64,000 nucleotides of DNA from Rhodomicrobium lacus (GCF_003992725.1 NZ_RZNF01000003.1:248001-312000), one strand, 5' to 3'. Positions 1-8,150 are shown, counted from the stretch's first letter. The notes: generated by a model from the sequence alone, not told the origin. Numbers and translations: made by a program.

Positions 1-173
1 AAAACTATCGCGAGCGCGTCCGCTATGAAACCGGCTATCGCACGGTTGAATATCCCCGGCCCTATTTCTATCGCTCCCGCCCGCGCTACGACGATTACGG
101 CTCGACGCGTTACGAGCGCCCGTATGACGACGAACGCGTGCCGATTCGCCGCTTCGACGGCCCGCGCTACTAG
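1..173 (+). CDS. C-terminal fragment of a Tyr/Arg-rich protein (partial)
   Basis: An open frame enters from the left edge and stops with TAG at 171-173. The visible 56 residues are extremely rich in Tyr, Arg, Asp and Pro and contain repeated RY/RYE/YDD patterns, ending in FDGPRY. Short secreted alphaproteobacterial proteins often carry such low-complexity basic tails. No catalytic motif or domain is visible. The N-terminus lies outside the window, so a signal peptide cannot be assessed. The reading frame is inferred from the uninterrupted composition bias; an overlapping ATG-started frame at 25-246 looks like a shadow. Confidence 0.5.
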   Translation, partial: NYRERVRYETGYRTVEYPRPYFYRSRPRYDDYGSTRYERPYDDERVPIRRFDGPRY

Positions 174-179
174 CGGTCC

Positions 180-232
180 GATTCCGACATTTGCATCCGT
201 TTGCAGCACGCTTGCGAGCAAATGTCGGAATC
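180..232. repeat. 15-bp perfect inverted repeat with 23-nt loop
   Basis: Arm gattccgacatttgc at 180-194 is exactly repeated in reverse complement at 218-232. It begins 7 bases after the stop codon of the upstream partial gene. There is no T-run behind the right arm, so it is not a classic intrinsic terminator. The core gacatttg is shared with the larger inverted repeat 28 bases downstream. Confidence 0.75.
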
Positions 233-259
233 GAAAAGACCACTAGCAACATCATGATT

Positions 260-341
260 CTAGTGGAGCTTTTGAATTTGACATTTGAGCGAGAGCGCGC
301 AGCCTCCGGGACTCAAATGTCAAATTCAAAAGCTCCACTAG
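260..341. repeat. 30-bp perfect inverted repeat with 22-nt loop
   Basis: The arm at 260-289 and the arm at 312-341 are perfect reverse complements over 30 bases; both begin with ctagtggagc on their own strand. The loop at 290-311 is GC-rich. Transcribed in either direction this gives a very stable hairpin. It shares the core gacatttg with the hairpin at 180-232 and lies in the same gene-free stretch. It could be an intergenic palindromic element, a non-autonomous mobile element remnant or a transcription block; no coding frame crosses it convincingly. Confidence 0.8.
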
Positions 342-722
342 AGCGGCCTACGCAATCGAACTCGATTTACGCAAGGCAAGCTGATCGACAACGCAAATCT
401 ACAGCGTCGTGCCTCGTCAGTTCCACGACGCGACGCTGTAAGTCGCGACTGCAGCCCATTCGATCGAGCGCACATCATGTCGGGCTGCTCCTCATATCGG
501 GTGAGCGGGCAGGACAGTGTGTAATCTTCGTGATCCCACACGTTCCTTGAGCTTGGCCAAACTCGCAGGACCTAAACTTACCCCACTCGCCGGAGTGGGG
601 GAGCAAGCCCATACCCGCGGCATCCGTCGTCAGGATTTCCGCCGCCGGAGCTTACCGGCGCACCCGGCTTCCGTGCACGAACAGCAACATCAGACGCGCG
701 CTCCAGAAACGTCGCGTTCTCG
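342..722. other. Intergenic stretch without a convincing gene
   Basis: Three overlapping frames are open here on both strands, but none has codon usage or a ribosome binding site that persuades. Two more hairpins are present: acagcgtcg at 401-409 with its complement at 431-439, and ccccactc at 581-588 with gagtgggg at 593-600 around a 4-nt loop. Neither has a T-run. I see nothing else. Confidence 0.5.
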
Positions 723-977
723 TCAATACATGTGCGTGTTGACGCGATTTGTGGGACAGCATGCAAACGTAAAAATTTCCGGCGCTGGCGGAGGCGGAAC
801 AAAGCGCGGGCTGCGATAGACCCAATAGAGCGGTCTCGCGGCGGGGGCGCGGTATGTCATTGCCGCACGCGCACCATGGTGCGAGCGCCATCCCGACGCG
901 TCGGCCCCGTCAAGAATGCCGGGCGATATCGCCGCCAGCAGCGCACCGAAAAGAAGAAGAGCGATCATTCTCATCAT
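723..977 (-). CDS. Small secreted protein of unknown function
   Basis: An 84-residue frame starts at tandem ATG codons (975-977 and 972-974), preceded on the minus strand by gagagg about nine bases upstream. The N-terminus MMRMIALLLFGALLAAISPG is a plausible signal peptide: basic residue, hydrophobic core, small residues. The mature part is rich in Arg, Tyr and Pro (YRSPRFVPPPP) and ends in a short tail with two adjacent Cys. It resembles the composition of the partial gene at the left edge. I do not recognise a family. The longer in-frame extension upstream to 1289 has no good start and poor codon bias. Confidence 0.4.
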   Translation of the reverse strand: MMRMIALLLFGALLAAISPGILDGADASGWRSHHGARAAMTYRAPAARPLYWVYRSPRFVPPPPAPEIFTFACCPTNRVNTHMY

Positions 978-1169
978 CACCTTGCACCTCTCGCGGTCAC
1001 AGCCGAACATTCGACTATGGTGCCGATGATAAACCGGAGGTGGTAAAGGTGCCGCGAACGCGGCCTGACCCATCGCTCGCCACGGCGGGAGCAAATTATG
1101 CATCATCCCAAAGCGGGAGACGATCAGCCCAATTTCAGCTTGAAGTTGTGCACAGTTTAAAATAGAGTT

Positions 1170-1200
1170 GGCCGGACCCGGGTGGGGCAGGGGTCCGGCC
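1170..1200. terminator. Hairpin with 10-bp perfect stem, possible terminator
   Basis: Arm ggccggaccc at 1170-1179 pairs with gggtccggcc at 1191-1200 around an 11-nt G-rich loop. It is followed on the plus strand by only ttct and preceded by an AT-rich run, so on either strand the U-tract is weak. No obvious gene ends here, hence low confidence in a terminator role. Confidence 0.35.
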
Positions 1201-1280
1201 TTCTGGGCACTTGAGAGGGAAATGATCGAAGCTATCCTTGGGCGTGGATAGACAGGGATCATTAACGATGCACGAGAGCT

Positions 1281-1327
1281 GCTCTCCAATGAGTTGAGCT
1301 ATCGATCTTGTTAACCGGCTGAGCTAC
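1281..1327 (-). pseudogene. Possible decayed tRNA 5' half fragments
   Basis: Read on the minus strand, 1305-1327 gives gtagctcagccggttaacaa, the consensus shape of a tRNA D-arm (AGCTCAG..GGTTA). Immediately after it 1281-1302 gives atagctcaactcattggaga followed by gc, again D-arm-like. Neither tract is followed by a foldable anticodon stem, T-arm (GGTTCGA) or CCA end. They may be remnants of deleted tRNA genes or a recombination scar; chance similarity is not excluded. Confidence 0.25.
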
Positions 1328-1456
1328 AAGTTCGCGTTTCTCTCTTGCCTCGCTGGAAATACAACTATAGCGAGAAAGGATAAGGCGCAACTACTTTTAC
1401 GTGCGTTTTCGTTTGATTCGCCTAAAAGTTGCGGCGCGGACACAGTGAGGGGGTTG

Positions 1457-2206
1457 ATGGCGGAGGTTGCGCTGATCACCGGGGGGGCTGTGCGGATCGG
1501 AAGATCGATCGCGATCCACCTCGCCTCTCGCGGATTTATCATTGCGATTCAATACAATAAGTCGAAGATTGACGCAGATGCCACTGTCGCGGAGATCACG
1601 GCTGCGGGTGGCGTTGCCGCAGGTTTTCAGGCCGACCTGGAATCTCACGCAGACGTTGCACAGCTTATCCCCAGGGTGGTCGCAGAAGTCGGCCGCCTCA
1701 CATGCCTTGTCAACAACGCGTCGACCTTCGCCGATGACAATCTGGCATCGCTCACGCCCGAAAGCTGGCGGCGCCATATGGCCGTCAACCTGGAGGCGCC
1801 CGTCTTTCTCGCGCAACCTTTCGTTGCGCAGCTTCCAGCCGGCGCCGATGGCAATATCGTCAATATTCTCGATCAGCGCGTGCTGCGCCCCAACCCGCAT
1901 TTTTTCTCTTATACAGTAAGCAAGGCCGCGCTTCATTCCGCGACGAAAACCCTAGCGCAAGCGCTCGCGCCACGCATCCGCGTCAACGCCGTCGCACCGG
2001 GCCCCACGCTGAAAAGCATCCATCAGACGGAAGACGAGTTTGCCCGCGAGGACGCCGCTATGCCGCTCGGCCACGGCGCGAGGCCAGACGAGATCGCGCG
2101 CGCGGTCGGTTTTCTCCTCGACCAGCCGTCCATCACCGGCCAGACCATCGCCGTCGACGGCGGCCAGCATCTGATGTGGCAAACGCCGGACATCCGCGTT
2201 ACATAA
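1457..2206 (+). CDS. SDR-family oxidoreductase, pteridine reductase-like (PTR1/FolM type)
   Basis: A 249-residue short-chain dehydrogenase with an N-terminal NAD(P) Rossmann motif TGGAVRIG (residues 8-15) and the NNAS motif. The catalytic site has Asp139, Tyr152 and Lys156: NILD, then thirteen residues on, YTVSK. In classical SDRs a Ser sits where this Asp is; an Asp-13-Tyr-3-Lys arrangement together with the RIG turn is typical of PTR1 and FolM, which reduce pterins or dihydromonapterin with NADPH. The substrate is inferred from these residues only. ATG 1457 is preferred over GTG 1445 because gagggg lies just upstream. The gene ends 5 bases before uvrC and is probably cotranscribed with it. 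Confidence 0.85.
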   Translation: MAEVALITGGAVRIGRSIAIHLASRGFIIAIQYNKSKIDADATVAEITAAGGVAAGFQADLESHADVAQLIPRVVAEVGRLTCLVNNASTFADDNLASLTPESWRRHMAVNLEAPVFLAQPFVAQLPAGADGNIVNILDQRVLRPNPHFFSYTVSKAALHSATKTLAQALAPRIRVNAVAPGPTLKSIHQTEDEFAREDAAMPLGHGARPDEIARAVGFLLDQPSITGQTIAVDGGQHLMWQTPDIRVT

Positions 2207-2211
2207 CCGGC

Positions 2212-4281
2212 ATGCCCGACATCGAGGACACAATCGAAGTGGCGTCGGACCTCGCGGCGGAGGACGCCGCGAGCGCGCCCGAAACCGGCCCGCACGTCAT
2301 CCATCGCTATGTGAAGAACCTCGGCACCGGCCCCGGCGTCTATCGCATGATGGATCTCGCGGGCGAGGTGATCTATGTCGGCAAGGCCCGGAACCTGAAG
2401 GCCCGCGTGCAGAACTATACGCGCATGGGCGGCCACACGAACCGCATCGCAGCGATGATCCGCTCGACGGCGACGATGGAATTCGTGAATACGCGCACCG
2501 AAGCGGAGGCGCTGCTTCTCGAAGCGAACCTCATCAAGCGTTTCAAGCCGCGCTATAATGTGTCGTTTCGCGATGACAAGTCGTTCCCTTACATCGTTAT
2601 CCGGCGCGATCAGGAAGCGGCGCAAATTGCGAAGCATCGCGGCGCGCGCACGGTCAAGGGCGACTATTTCGGTCCGTTCGCGAGCGCGGGCGCCGTTAAT
2701 CGCACCATCAACACGCTTCAGCGCGCCTTTCTTCTGCGCACCTGCGCCGACAGCGTTTACGACAGCCGCACGCGGCCCTGTCTCCTGTTTCAGATCAAGC
2801 GCTGCGCGGGACCGTGCACGCGCGAAATCCCGCTCAGCGAATACGCAAAGCTCGTGGAAGAAGCGACGGCGTTCCTGTCCGGCAAAACGGACGCCGTGCA
2901 GCGAAAGCTCAACACACTGATGGAGGAAGCGGCCGAAGCGCTGGAGTTCGAGCGCGCCGCGAAATATCGCAACCGGCTGTGGGCGCTGGCGCATGTCCAG
3001 GCGCATCAGGGCATCAATCCGAAGGGCGTCGAGGAAGCGGACGTTTTCGCCATCGCGCAGGAAGGGGGCCAGACTTGCATTCAGGTCTTCTTTTTCCGCA
3101 GCGGCCAGAACTGGGGCAACCGCGCCTATTTCCCGCGCGCGGACAAGAGCCTTTCGCCCGCCGAGGTGCTCGGCTCCTTCATCTCCCAGTTCTACGACGA
3201 CAAGCTCGTGCCGCGCTGCGTGTTTCTTTCCGAGGAGGTGCCTGAGCAGGCGCTCATCTCGGAGGCGCTTTCCACGAAGCTTGGCCGCAAGGTAGAGGTC
3301 GTCACGCCGAGGCGGGGCGAAAAGCGCGAACTCGTCGACTACGCGCATCAGAACGCGCGCGAAGCGCTGGGCCGCAAGCTTGCGGAGACGACGAGCAATG
3401 CGAGGCTGCTCGCGGGAGTCGCGCAGGTCTTCGGTCTCGAACGGGTTCCGCGCCGCATCGAGGTTTACGACAACTCCCATATCATGGGCACGAACGCGGT
3501 CGGCGGCATGATCGTCGCCGGGCCCGAAGGCTTCGCGAAGAACCACTATCGCAAGTTCAACATCCGGGCAGCCGACCTCACGCCGGGCGACGATTTCGGC
3601 ATGATGCGCGAGGTTCTGACGCGGCGGTTCAAACGCCTCATCAAGGAGCACGGCCTTCCGGCTGGCGACGCCGCGGCGAGCGATATCGAGGCGGAGACGG
3701 AGGCGGCAGGGAAAGCCCCGGCGACCGCGACAATCGCAAGCGAGACCTCGTCGCTGCCTTCGCCCGCGGAAGAAGAATATACCGAGGAAGAGAACGGCGA
3801 GGCGGTTGCGCAGGGCGGCGATGTCGGCGCGTGGCCGGATCTCCTGCTGATCGACGGCGGCGCGGGCCAGCTTTCCGCCGCGCAGGAGGTGCTGGCCGAA
3901 CTCGGGCTGCATGGGCTCGCCATCGCGGGCATCGCCAAGGGGCCCGACCGGAATGCGGGACGCGAACGCTTCTTCATGCCGGGCAAACCGCCCTTCTCTC
4001 TTCCGCTCAACGATCCGGTGCTCTACTTCGTGCAGCGGCTTCGCGACGAAGCGCACCGTTTCGCCATCGGCTCGCATCGCGCGAAACGGAAGAAGACCAT
4101 GACAGAGAATGAACTCGACGGCATTCCGGGCATCGGGCCGACGCGCAAGCGCGCGCTCCTGAAGCATTTCGGCTCGGCGAAGGCTGTCAGCCGCGCCGGA
4201 CTCTCCGATCTTCAGGCGGTCGACGGCATCAGCGCCGCCATGGCTCAGCAGATCTACGACTGGTACAACGACCGCAAGTAA
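2212..4281 (+). CDS. uvrC: Excinuclease ABC subunit C
   Basis: UvrC makes the dual incisions in UvrABC nucleotide excision repair. The 689-residue product has an N-terminal GIY-YIG nuclease (GVY at about 42, YVGKAR at 55-60), a Cys pair region, a UVR helix pair for UvrB binding around residues 225-260, a C-terminal RNase H-like nuclease ([20 protein letters not shown]) and a terminal helix-hairpin-helix ([19 protein letters not shown]). It is longer than the usual ~610 residues because of an acidic, Ala/Glu-rich insert of about 60 residues (roughly 483-540) inside the RNase H-like part. ATG 2212 is chosen; an upstream GTG at 2176 would overlap the SDR gene. Confidence 0.95.
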   Translation: MPDIEDTIEVASDLAAEDAASAPETGPHVIHRYVKNLGTGPGVYRMMDLAGEVIYVGKARNLKARVQNYTRMGGHTNRIAAMIRSTATMEFVNTRTEAEALLLEANLIKRFKPRYNVSFRDDKSFPYIVIRRDQEAAQIAKHRGARTVKGDYFGPFASAGAVNRTINTLQRAFLLRTCADSVYDSRTRPCLLFQIKRCAGPCTREIPLSEYAKLVEEATAFLSGKTDAVQRKLNTLMEEAAEALEFERAAKYRNRLWALAHVQAHQGINPKGVEEADVFAIAQEGGQTCIQVFFFRSGQNWGNRAYFPRADKSLSPAEVLGSFISQFYDDKLVPRCVFLSEEVPEQALISEALSTKLGRKVEVVTPRRGEKRELVDYAHQNAREALGRKLAETTSNARLLAGVAQVFGLERVPRRIEVYDNSHIMGTNAVGGMIVAGPEGFAKNHYRKFNIRAADLTPGDDFGMMREVLTRRFKRLIKEHGLPAGDAAASDIEAETEAAGKAPATATIASETSSLPSPAEEEYTEEENGEAVAQGGDVGAWPDLLLIDGGAGQLSAAQEVLAELGLHGLAIAGIAKGPDRNAGRERFFMPGKPPFSLPLNDPVLYFVQRLRDEAHRFAIGSHRAKRKKTMTENELDGIPGIGPTRKRALLKHFGSAKAVSRAGLSDLQAVDGISAAMAQQIYDWYNDRK

Positions 4282-4475
4282 GTGCTTCGCCGGAACGGAA
4301 AAACGTTCACGCCCTTTTGGTGGGAAAGCGCCTCACTCACGACGCAAAACAAAGCGATCCGTGCCAGAACTTCGGGAGAAGCGGCGCACATTTGGCGAAT
4401 CACCTAGCTTATAGCCGTGCGGCGTCAAAGGTGACCGGTTGCCGCTTCAACAGCACCTCAGAGGGAGACTTAACA

Positions 4476-4709
4476 ATGCGGAATGCAGTGTGCGCAGCCG
4501 TGGCGGCGGCGTTCTTGGCAGCGAGCGCGGGCGCAATGGCCCAATATAACGGCCATCGGGGCACGAAGGACGAACAGGAAGCTTGCAAGCCCGACGTTTA
4601 TCGCCTCTGCCCCGAATACGTGATGCCGCCTCAGGAAGACAAGATCCTCGCCTGTCTGAAGTCCAAGCGGAAGGAACTCAGCCAGGCCTGCAAGAAGGTT
4701 ATCGACTAA
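4476..4709 (+). CDS. Small secreted cysteine-rich-repeat protein
   Basis: The 77-residue product has a clear signal peptide (MRNAVCAAVAAAFLAASAGAMA) and a mature part with one Cys-rich FGFR/GLG1-type motif: C-x3-V-x-R-L-C-P, then CLKSKRKELSQAC. Four Cys in this spacing suggest two disulfides in the periplasm. Single-motif proteins of this kind are common in Hyphomicrobiales but have no known role. The start ATG 4476 follows gagggag at 4461-4467. The upstream in-frame ATG region has no binding site. It stands alone between uvrC and a gene-free region with palindromes. Confidence 0.75.
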   Translation: MRNAVCAAVAAAFLAASAGAMAQYNGHRGTKDEQEACKPDVYRLCPEYVMPPQEDKILACLKSKRKELSQACKKVID

Positions 4710-5105
4710 AGCCGGTTCGCTCTGATTGGATCGCAGTCAGAGCGGCATGATGGTCTCTTCCATAATCAGTTATAGAAACCGGAAGCGGCTTCACCGATCG
4801 ATTGGATCGTCCTGATTGGATCAGGCTCCAGTCTGCGTCAAATCGGCTCCGATTTGACGCAGACAATCTGATCAAGCGCCGTGCCGCGTCCGGTTTCACG
4901 GCACGACGCTGTAGCGCTCCGCCTCGCGCTCATTACCGCGCTGAAGTTTCATGATGGCGGTGCGGTTGCAACAGGCCGCACGCAATCTGCCGTTCACCCT
5001 GATTTCGATTGCTTGGCTTGGGCTCGGCGGCCTATGGTGCCGCGACCTTATCGTCAGCGGCGGAAAACGACGCCGCAGTGCTGACACAGCAAGAGCGAGG
5101 CGGCA
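4710..5105. other. Intergenic region rich in palindromes and gattggatc repeats
   Basis: No gene is credible here. The motif gattggatc occurs three times (near 4726, 4800 and 4814), a hairpin cgctctga/tcagagcg lies near 4718-4743, and the near-perfect palindrome at 4831-4864 is listed separately. Further on, the motif acgacgctgtag near 4902-4914 recurs in similar form at the hairpin around 401-439. The composition suggests intergenic repeat elements rather than coding sequence. Confidence 0.5.
4831..4864. repeat. 34-bp palindrome (16-bp arms, 2-nt centre)
   Basis: Arm gtctgcgtcaaatcgg at 4831-4846 is the exact reverse complement of 4849-4864, with ct at the centre. A two-base centre makes a tight cruciform or a dimeric protein site more natural than an RNA hairpin loop, though a hairpin with a slightly opened tip is possible. 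It has no T-run. The core tcaaat/atttga is also found in the inverted repeat at 260-341. Confidence 0.75.
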
Positions 5106-5747
5106 GTGGCACGCGAGGCGATCATCCAGGAAGACACCATCATCAAGGGCAAGATCCGCAATTGCCGCCAGATGGAAATCCATGGCTATGTCGAAGGCGA
5201 ACTTGCCGCCGAATCGGTGATCGTCCATCAGGGTGGCACGTTTTTCGGCACGCTGAAGACCGATCAGGCCGATGTCGCGGGCTCGCTCCAGGGCGAGGTC
5301 TTCGTGAAGAACCTCATCAGTATCAGAAGCTCCGGTGTCGTGAACGGCAATGTGCGTTACGGCCAGCTTGCCATGGAAATGGGGGCCGACCTCTCGGCCG
5401 AACTGCGCAATGTGCCGCCGAAGCTCGCAGGCGATCTCGACGTCACGGTCAAGCGCGGGCGCTCGGTCGTGATTACCACCGAAGACCTTACCGCTATCGA
5501 CCCCGACGACCGCGCGGACGAGCTGAGCTATGCCGTGTCAAACGCTTCGAACGGTATCGTGGCGCTTGCGGCGAACGCTGGCGTTTCGGTGGACCGCTTT
5601 ACGCAGGCCGACATCGAAGCGGGGCGCGTCCTCTTCGTGCATGACGGCGGCGATAGCAACACCGCGAGTTTCGATGTGCTCGTCTCGGACGAGAGCGGGG
5701 CTAACTCCGGCCGCGCGCAGACTGTGCATGTGAACGTCCGGGGCTGA
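5106..5747 (+). CDS. Bactofilin fused to a CSPG/cadherin-like repeat
   Basis: Residues 1 to about 105 match a bactofilin (polymer-forming, right-handed beta-helix): IIQEDTIIKGKIRNCRQMEI, repeated GxVEGELAAESVIVHQGG, GTFFGTLKTDQADVAG and SGVVNGNVRYG turns. Residues 110-213 are unlike bactofilin tails and match the CSPG/cadherin-like repeat: LTAIDPDDRADELSYAVS, then FTQADIEAGRVLFVHDGG and a final SFDVLVSDESG strand. Bactofilins are cytoplasmic scaffolds, CSPG repeats are usually extracellular, and no signal peptide is visible. Start is GTG 5106 after gagcgaggcgg. The frame is continuous, so the fusion is not a sequencing join by eye. Role: probably envelope or cell-shape scaffold; inference. 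Confidence 0.75.
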   Translation: MAREAIIQEDTIIKGKIRNCRQMEIHGYVEGELAAESVIVHQGGTFFGTLKTDQADVAGSLQGEVFVKNLISIRSSGVVNGNVRYGQLAMEMGADLSAELRNVPPKLAGDLDVTVKRGRSVVITTEDLTAIDPDDRADELSYAVSNASNGIVALAANAGVSVDRFTQADIEAGRVLFVHDGGDSNTASFDVLVSDESGANSGRAQTVHVNVRG

Positions 5748-5893
5748 CGCGCGCTTCCCTCGGCAGACCATTTTCAATAGATCCCAGTCCGGCTGCCGTC
5801 GCTCGCTTGCGCATGGCTCGCGCAGGAAAGCTGCGACGTGTCAGAAGCCGTGTGCCGTCACTTGACTGCGCGGAGTGCCGGAAAGCAGACAAA

Positions 5894-5920
5894 AGAAGCC
5901 GCTCCGAAGGAGCGGCTTCT
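5894..5920 (-). terminator. Intrinsic terminator of pccA
   Basis: On the minus strand a 12-bp perfect stem (agaagccgctcc) encloses a CTTCGG-type tight loop and is followed by tttgtctg. It lies 24 bases beyond the pccA stop codon, on the correct strand. Confidence 0.8.
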
Positions 5921-5943
5921 GCAATCGTGCGGACCGGCCGCGA

Positions 5944-7968
5944 TCAAGCGAATTCCATGATCACCGCGTCCACCGCGAGGCTGTCGCCCGGCTTCGCGCG
6001 AAGCTTCGTGACGGTGACATCGCGCTCAGCCTTCAAGACATTCTGCATCTTCATGGCCTCGACGATGGCGAGCTGCTCGCCCTCCTTCACCTCCTGGCCC
6101 TCTTCCACCGAAATGGACACGACCAGGCCCGGCATCGGGCAGAGAAGCTTCTTCGAGGTGTCGGCGGCCTTCTTCTCGGGCATCAGCGCAATCAGACCCG
6201 CCTCGCGGGTCGTGTAGACATGGGCTTTCGTGCGCACGCCATTATAGGACAGGTCGAAGCCGTTCGGAATGACGCGCACCTGCACCGAGACTTCCTTGCC
6301 ATCGACCTTGCCGTGCCAGATGGGTTTGCCGAACCACCATTTGGTTTCAAACTCGACCGTCTTCTGCGGATTGCCGTCGGCATCCGTGAAGGTAACGGTC
6401 GTGCCGTTCTTGTAGTCGCCCGCCAGCACCACATGCTGCTCGAACTTGCCGAGCTTGACGATACGCGCCGCGCCGAGACGCAGGCCGACCGCATGCGGAA
6501 GCTGCCCCGAAATGTGGCGGCGGCGGATGTTATTGATGTGGTCGATCCAGGCGGCGACGGCGGCAAGAATATCGCGTTCCTCGCCCTCCGGCTCGCGATG
6601 ATGGAAGCCGTCCGGATATTCTTCCGCGATGAAGCCGGTGGAGAGATTGCCTGCGCGCCAGCGCGGATGCTGCATGAGCGCCGAGAGGAACGGAATGTTG
6701 TGCTCGATGCCATCGATGTAGAACGCGTCGAGCGCGGCAGCCTGCGCATTGATGGCGGCTTCGCGCGTCGGTCCCCAGGTGATGAGCTTCGCGATCATCG
6801 GATCGTAGAACATCGAGATTTCGCCGCCCTCTTCCGTGCCGGTGTCGTTGCGCACGATGGTGCCGTTCAGGCGCGGCCCTTCGACCGGCGGCCGATACTT
6901 CACGAGGCGGCCGATGGAGGGCAGGAACTTGCGGAACGGATCTTCGGCGTAGACGCGGCTTTCCACGGCCCAGCCGTTGATCTTCAGGTCTTCCTGCTTG
7001 AACTGGAGCTTCTCGCCATAGGCCACGCGGATCATCTGTTCCACGAGGTCGAGACCCGTTATCATCTCCGTGACCGGGTGCTCCACCTGAAGGCGCGTGT
7101 TCATTTCGAGGAAGTAGAAGTTCTTCTTCGGGTCGACGATGAACTCGACGGTGCCCGCGCTCTCGTAGTTCACGGCCTTCGACAGGGCCACCGCCTGCTC
7201 ACCCATCGCCTTGCGCGTAGCTTCGTCGAGGAACGGGCTCGGCGCTTCTTCGATGACCTTCTGGTTGCGGCGCTGGATGGAACATTCGCGCTCGAACACG
7301 TAGACCACGTTGCCGTGCTTGTCGCCGAGCACCTGTATTTCGATATGGCGCGGGTTCTCGACGAATTTCTCGATGAACACGCGGTCGTCGCCGAAGCTCG
7401 ATTTCGCCTCCGCCGTCGAGGTGAGGAAGCCCTCGCGCACTTCGTCGGCCGAGCGCGCGATACGCATGCCCTTGCCGCCGCCACCCGCACTGGCCTTGAT
7501 CATCACCGGATAACCGATGTCGTTCGCGATCGAGATCGCCTGCTCCGGGCTTTCGATGACGCCGAGATAACCCGGGACGGTCGAGACCCGCGCTTGCGCC
7601 GCGGCTTTCTTCGACTCGATCTTGTCGCCCATCGCCTTGATGGCTTCGATGTTCGGGCCGATGAAGGCGATGCCGGCCTCCTTCAGCGCCTCGGCGAAGC
7701 CGGCATTTTCCGAAAGAAAGCCATAACCGGGGTGGATAGCTTCCGCGCCGGTCTTTTTCGCCGCCTCGATGATCTTCTCGGCGATGAGGTACGATTGGGC
7801 GGCTGGAGCCGGACCGATCAGCACGGCCTCGTCGGCCATTTCCACGTGCACGGCGTTTCGGTCGGCCTCGGAATAGACGGCGACCGTCTTGATGCCCATA
7901 CGGCGCGCGGTCTTGATCACCCGGCAGGCGATCTCGCCCCGGTTTGCGATGAGAATCTTCTTGAACAT
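5944..7968 (-). CDS. pccA: Acetyl/propionyl-CoA carboxylase alpha subunit (biotin carboxylase + BCCP)
   Basis: The 674-residue product carries an N-terminal biotin carboxylase (FKKILIANRGEIACR), ATP-grasp with the glycine loop SAGGGGKGM, the catalytic block FLEMNTRLQVEHPVTE, a middle BT-like segment and a C-terminal biotin carrier domain with AMKM, whose Lys would carry biotin. The size and BT segment fit propionyl-CoA carboxylase alpha, which makes methylmalonyl-CoA with a separate PccB; no beta subunit is adjacent. ATG 7968 is chosen because aggat lies 7 bases upstream and MFKKILIANRGE is the family start; ATG 7977 is also in frame. A candidate promoter lies at 8028-8056. Confidence 0.93.
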   Translation of the reverse strand: MFKKILIANRGEIACRVIKTARRMGIKTVAVYSEADRNAVHVEMADEAVLIGPAPAAQSYLIAEKIIEAAKKTGAEAIHPGYGFLSENAGFAEALKEAGIAFIGPNIEAIKAMGDKIESKKAAAQARVSTVPGYLGVIESPEQAISIANDIGYPVMIKASAGGGGKGMRIARSADEVREGFLTSTAEAKSSFGDDRVFIEKFVENPRHIEIQVLGDKHGNVVYVFERECSIQRRNQKVIEEAPSPFLDEATRKAMGEQAVALSKAVNYESAGTVEFIVDPKKNFYFLEMNTRLQVEHPVTEMITGLDLVEQMIRVAYGEKLQFKQEDLKINGWAVESRVYAEDPFRKFLPSIGRLVKYRPPVEGPRLNGTIVRNDTGTEEGGEISMFYDPMIAKLITWGPTREAAINAQAAALDAFYIDGIEHNIPFLSALMQHPRWRAGNLSTGFIAEEYPDGFHHREPEGEERDILAAVAAWIDHINNIRRRHISGQLPHAVGLRLGAARIVKLGKFEQHVVLAGDYKNGTTVTFTDADGNPQKTVEFETKWWFGKPIWHGKVDGKEVSVQVRVIPNGFDLSYNGVRTKAHVYTTREAGLIALMPEKKAADTSKKLLCPMPGLVVSISVEEGQEVKEGEQLAIVEAMKMQNVLKAERDVTVTKLRAKPGDSLAVDAVIMEFA

Positions 7969-8027
7969 TGCGGGCATCCTATGCGGCAGGCAGCGGCAGT
8001 TTGGTATTTATTGTCTTGTTTGCGCCT

Positions 8028-8056
8028 GTTCTAGCCGTCATATGGCCGCGCATCAA
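8028..8056 (-). promoter_or_regulatory. Candidate sigma-70-like promoter for pccA
   Basis: On the minus strand TTGATG (8056-8051) and TAGAAC (8033-8028) are separated by exactly 17 bases and lie about 60 bases upstream of the pccA start. Alphaproteobacterial promoters are degenerate, so this is only a sequence match. Confidence 0.35.
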
Positions 8057-8150
8057 TCCTGCTAATTATTGACTGCTGCCATATACCACGCATGCGGTTT
8101 AGGTAGGGCTTGAGCATTGCCTCTGGGAAGCGCGCGGGTGTGCTCGCCGG

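Larger units (their letters stand above)
978..1456. other. Intergenic stretch with a strong hairpin and tRNA-like remnants
   Basis: There is no credible gene between the small secreted protein and the SDR gene. A perfect 10-bp stem lies at 1170-1200. At 1281-1327 the minus strand carries two tracts like tRNA D-arms (see separate entries). At 1408-1436 the motifs gcaact and taaaagttgc form an imperfect hairpin just before the SDR gene; its function is unknown. Confidence 0.5.

Noticed and set aside
191-550. 119-codon plus-strand frame through the inverted repeats
   Set aside because: It crosses both perfect inverted repeats, has no binding site and no protein-like composition.
2023-4167. 714-codon open frame on the minus strand
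   Set aside because: It lies exactly antisense to uvrC; its Arg/Ala-rich translation reflects the high GC of uvrC. uvrC has clear domains and binding sites.
5875-8034. 719-codon open frame on the plus strand
   Set aside because: Antisense to pccA, whose biotin carboxylase motifs are unmistakable.
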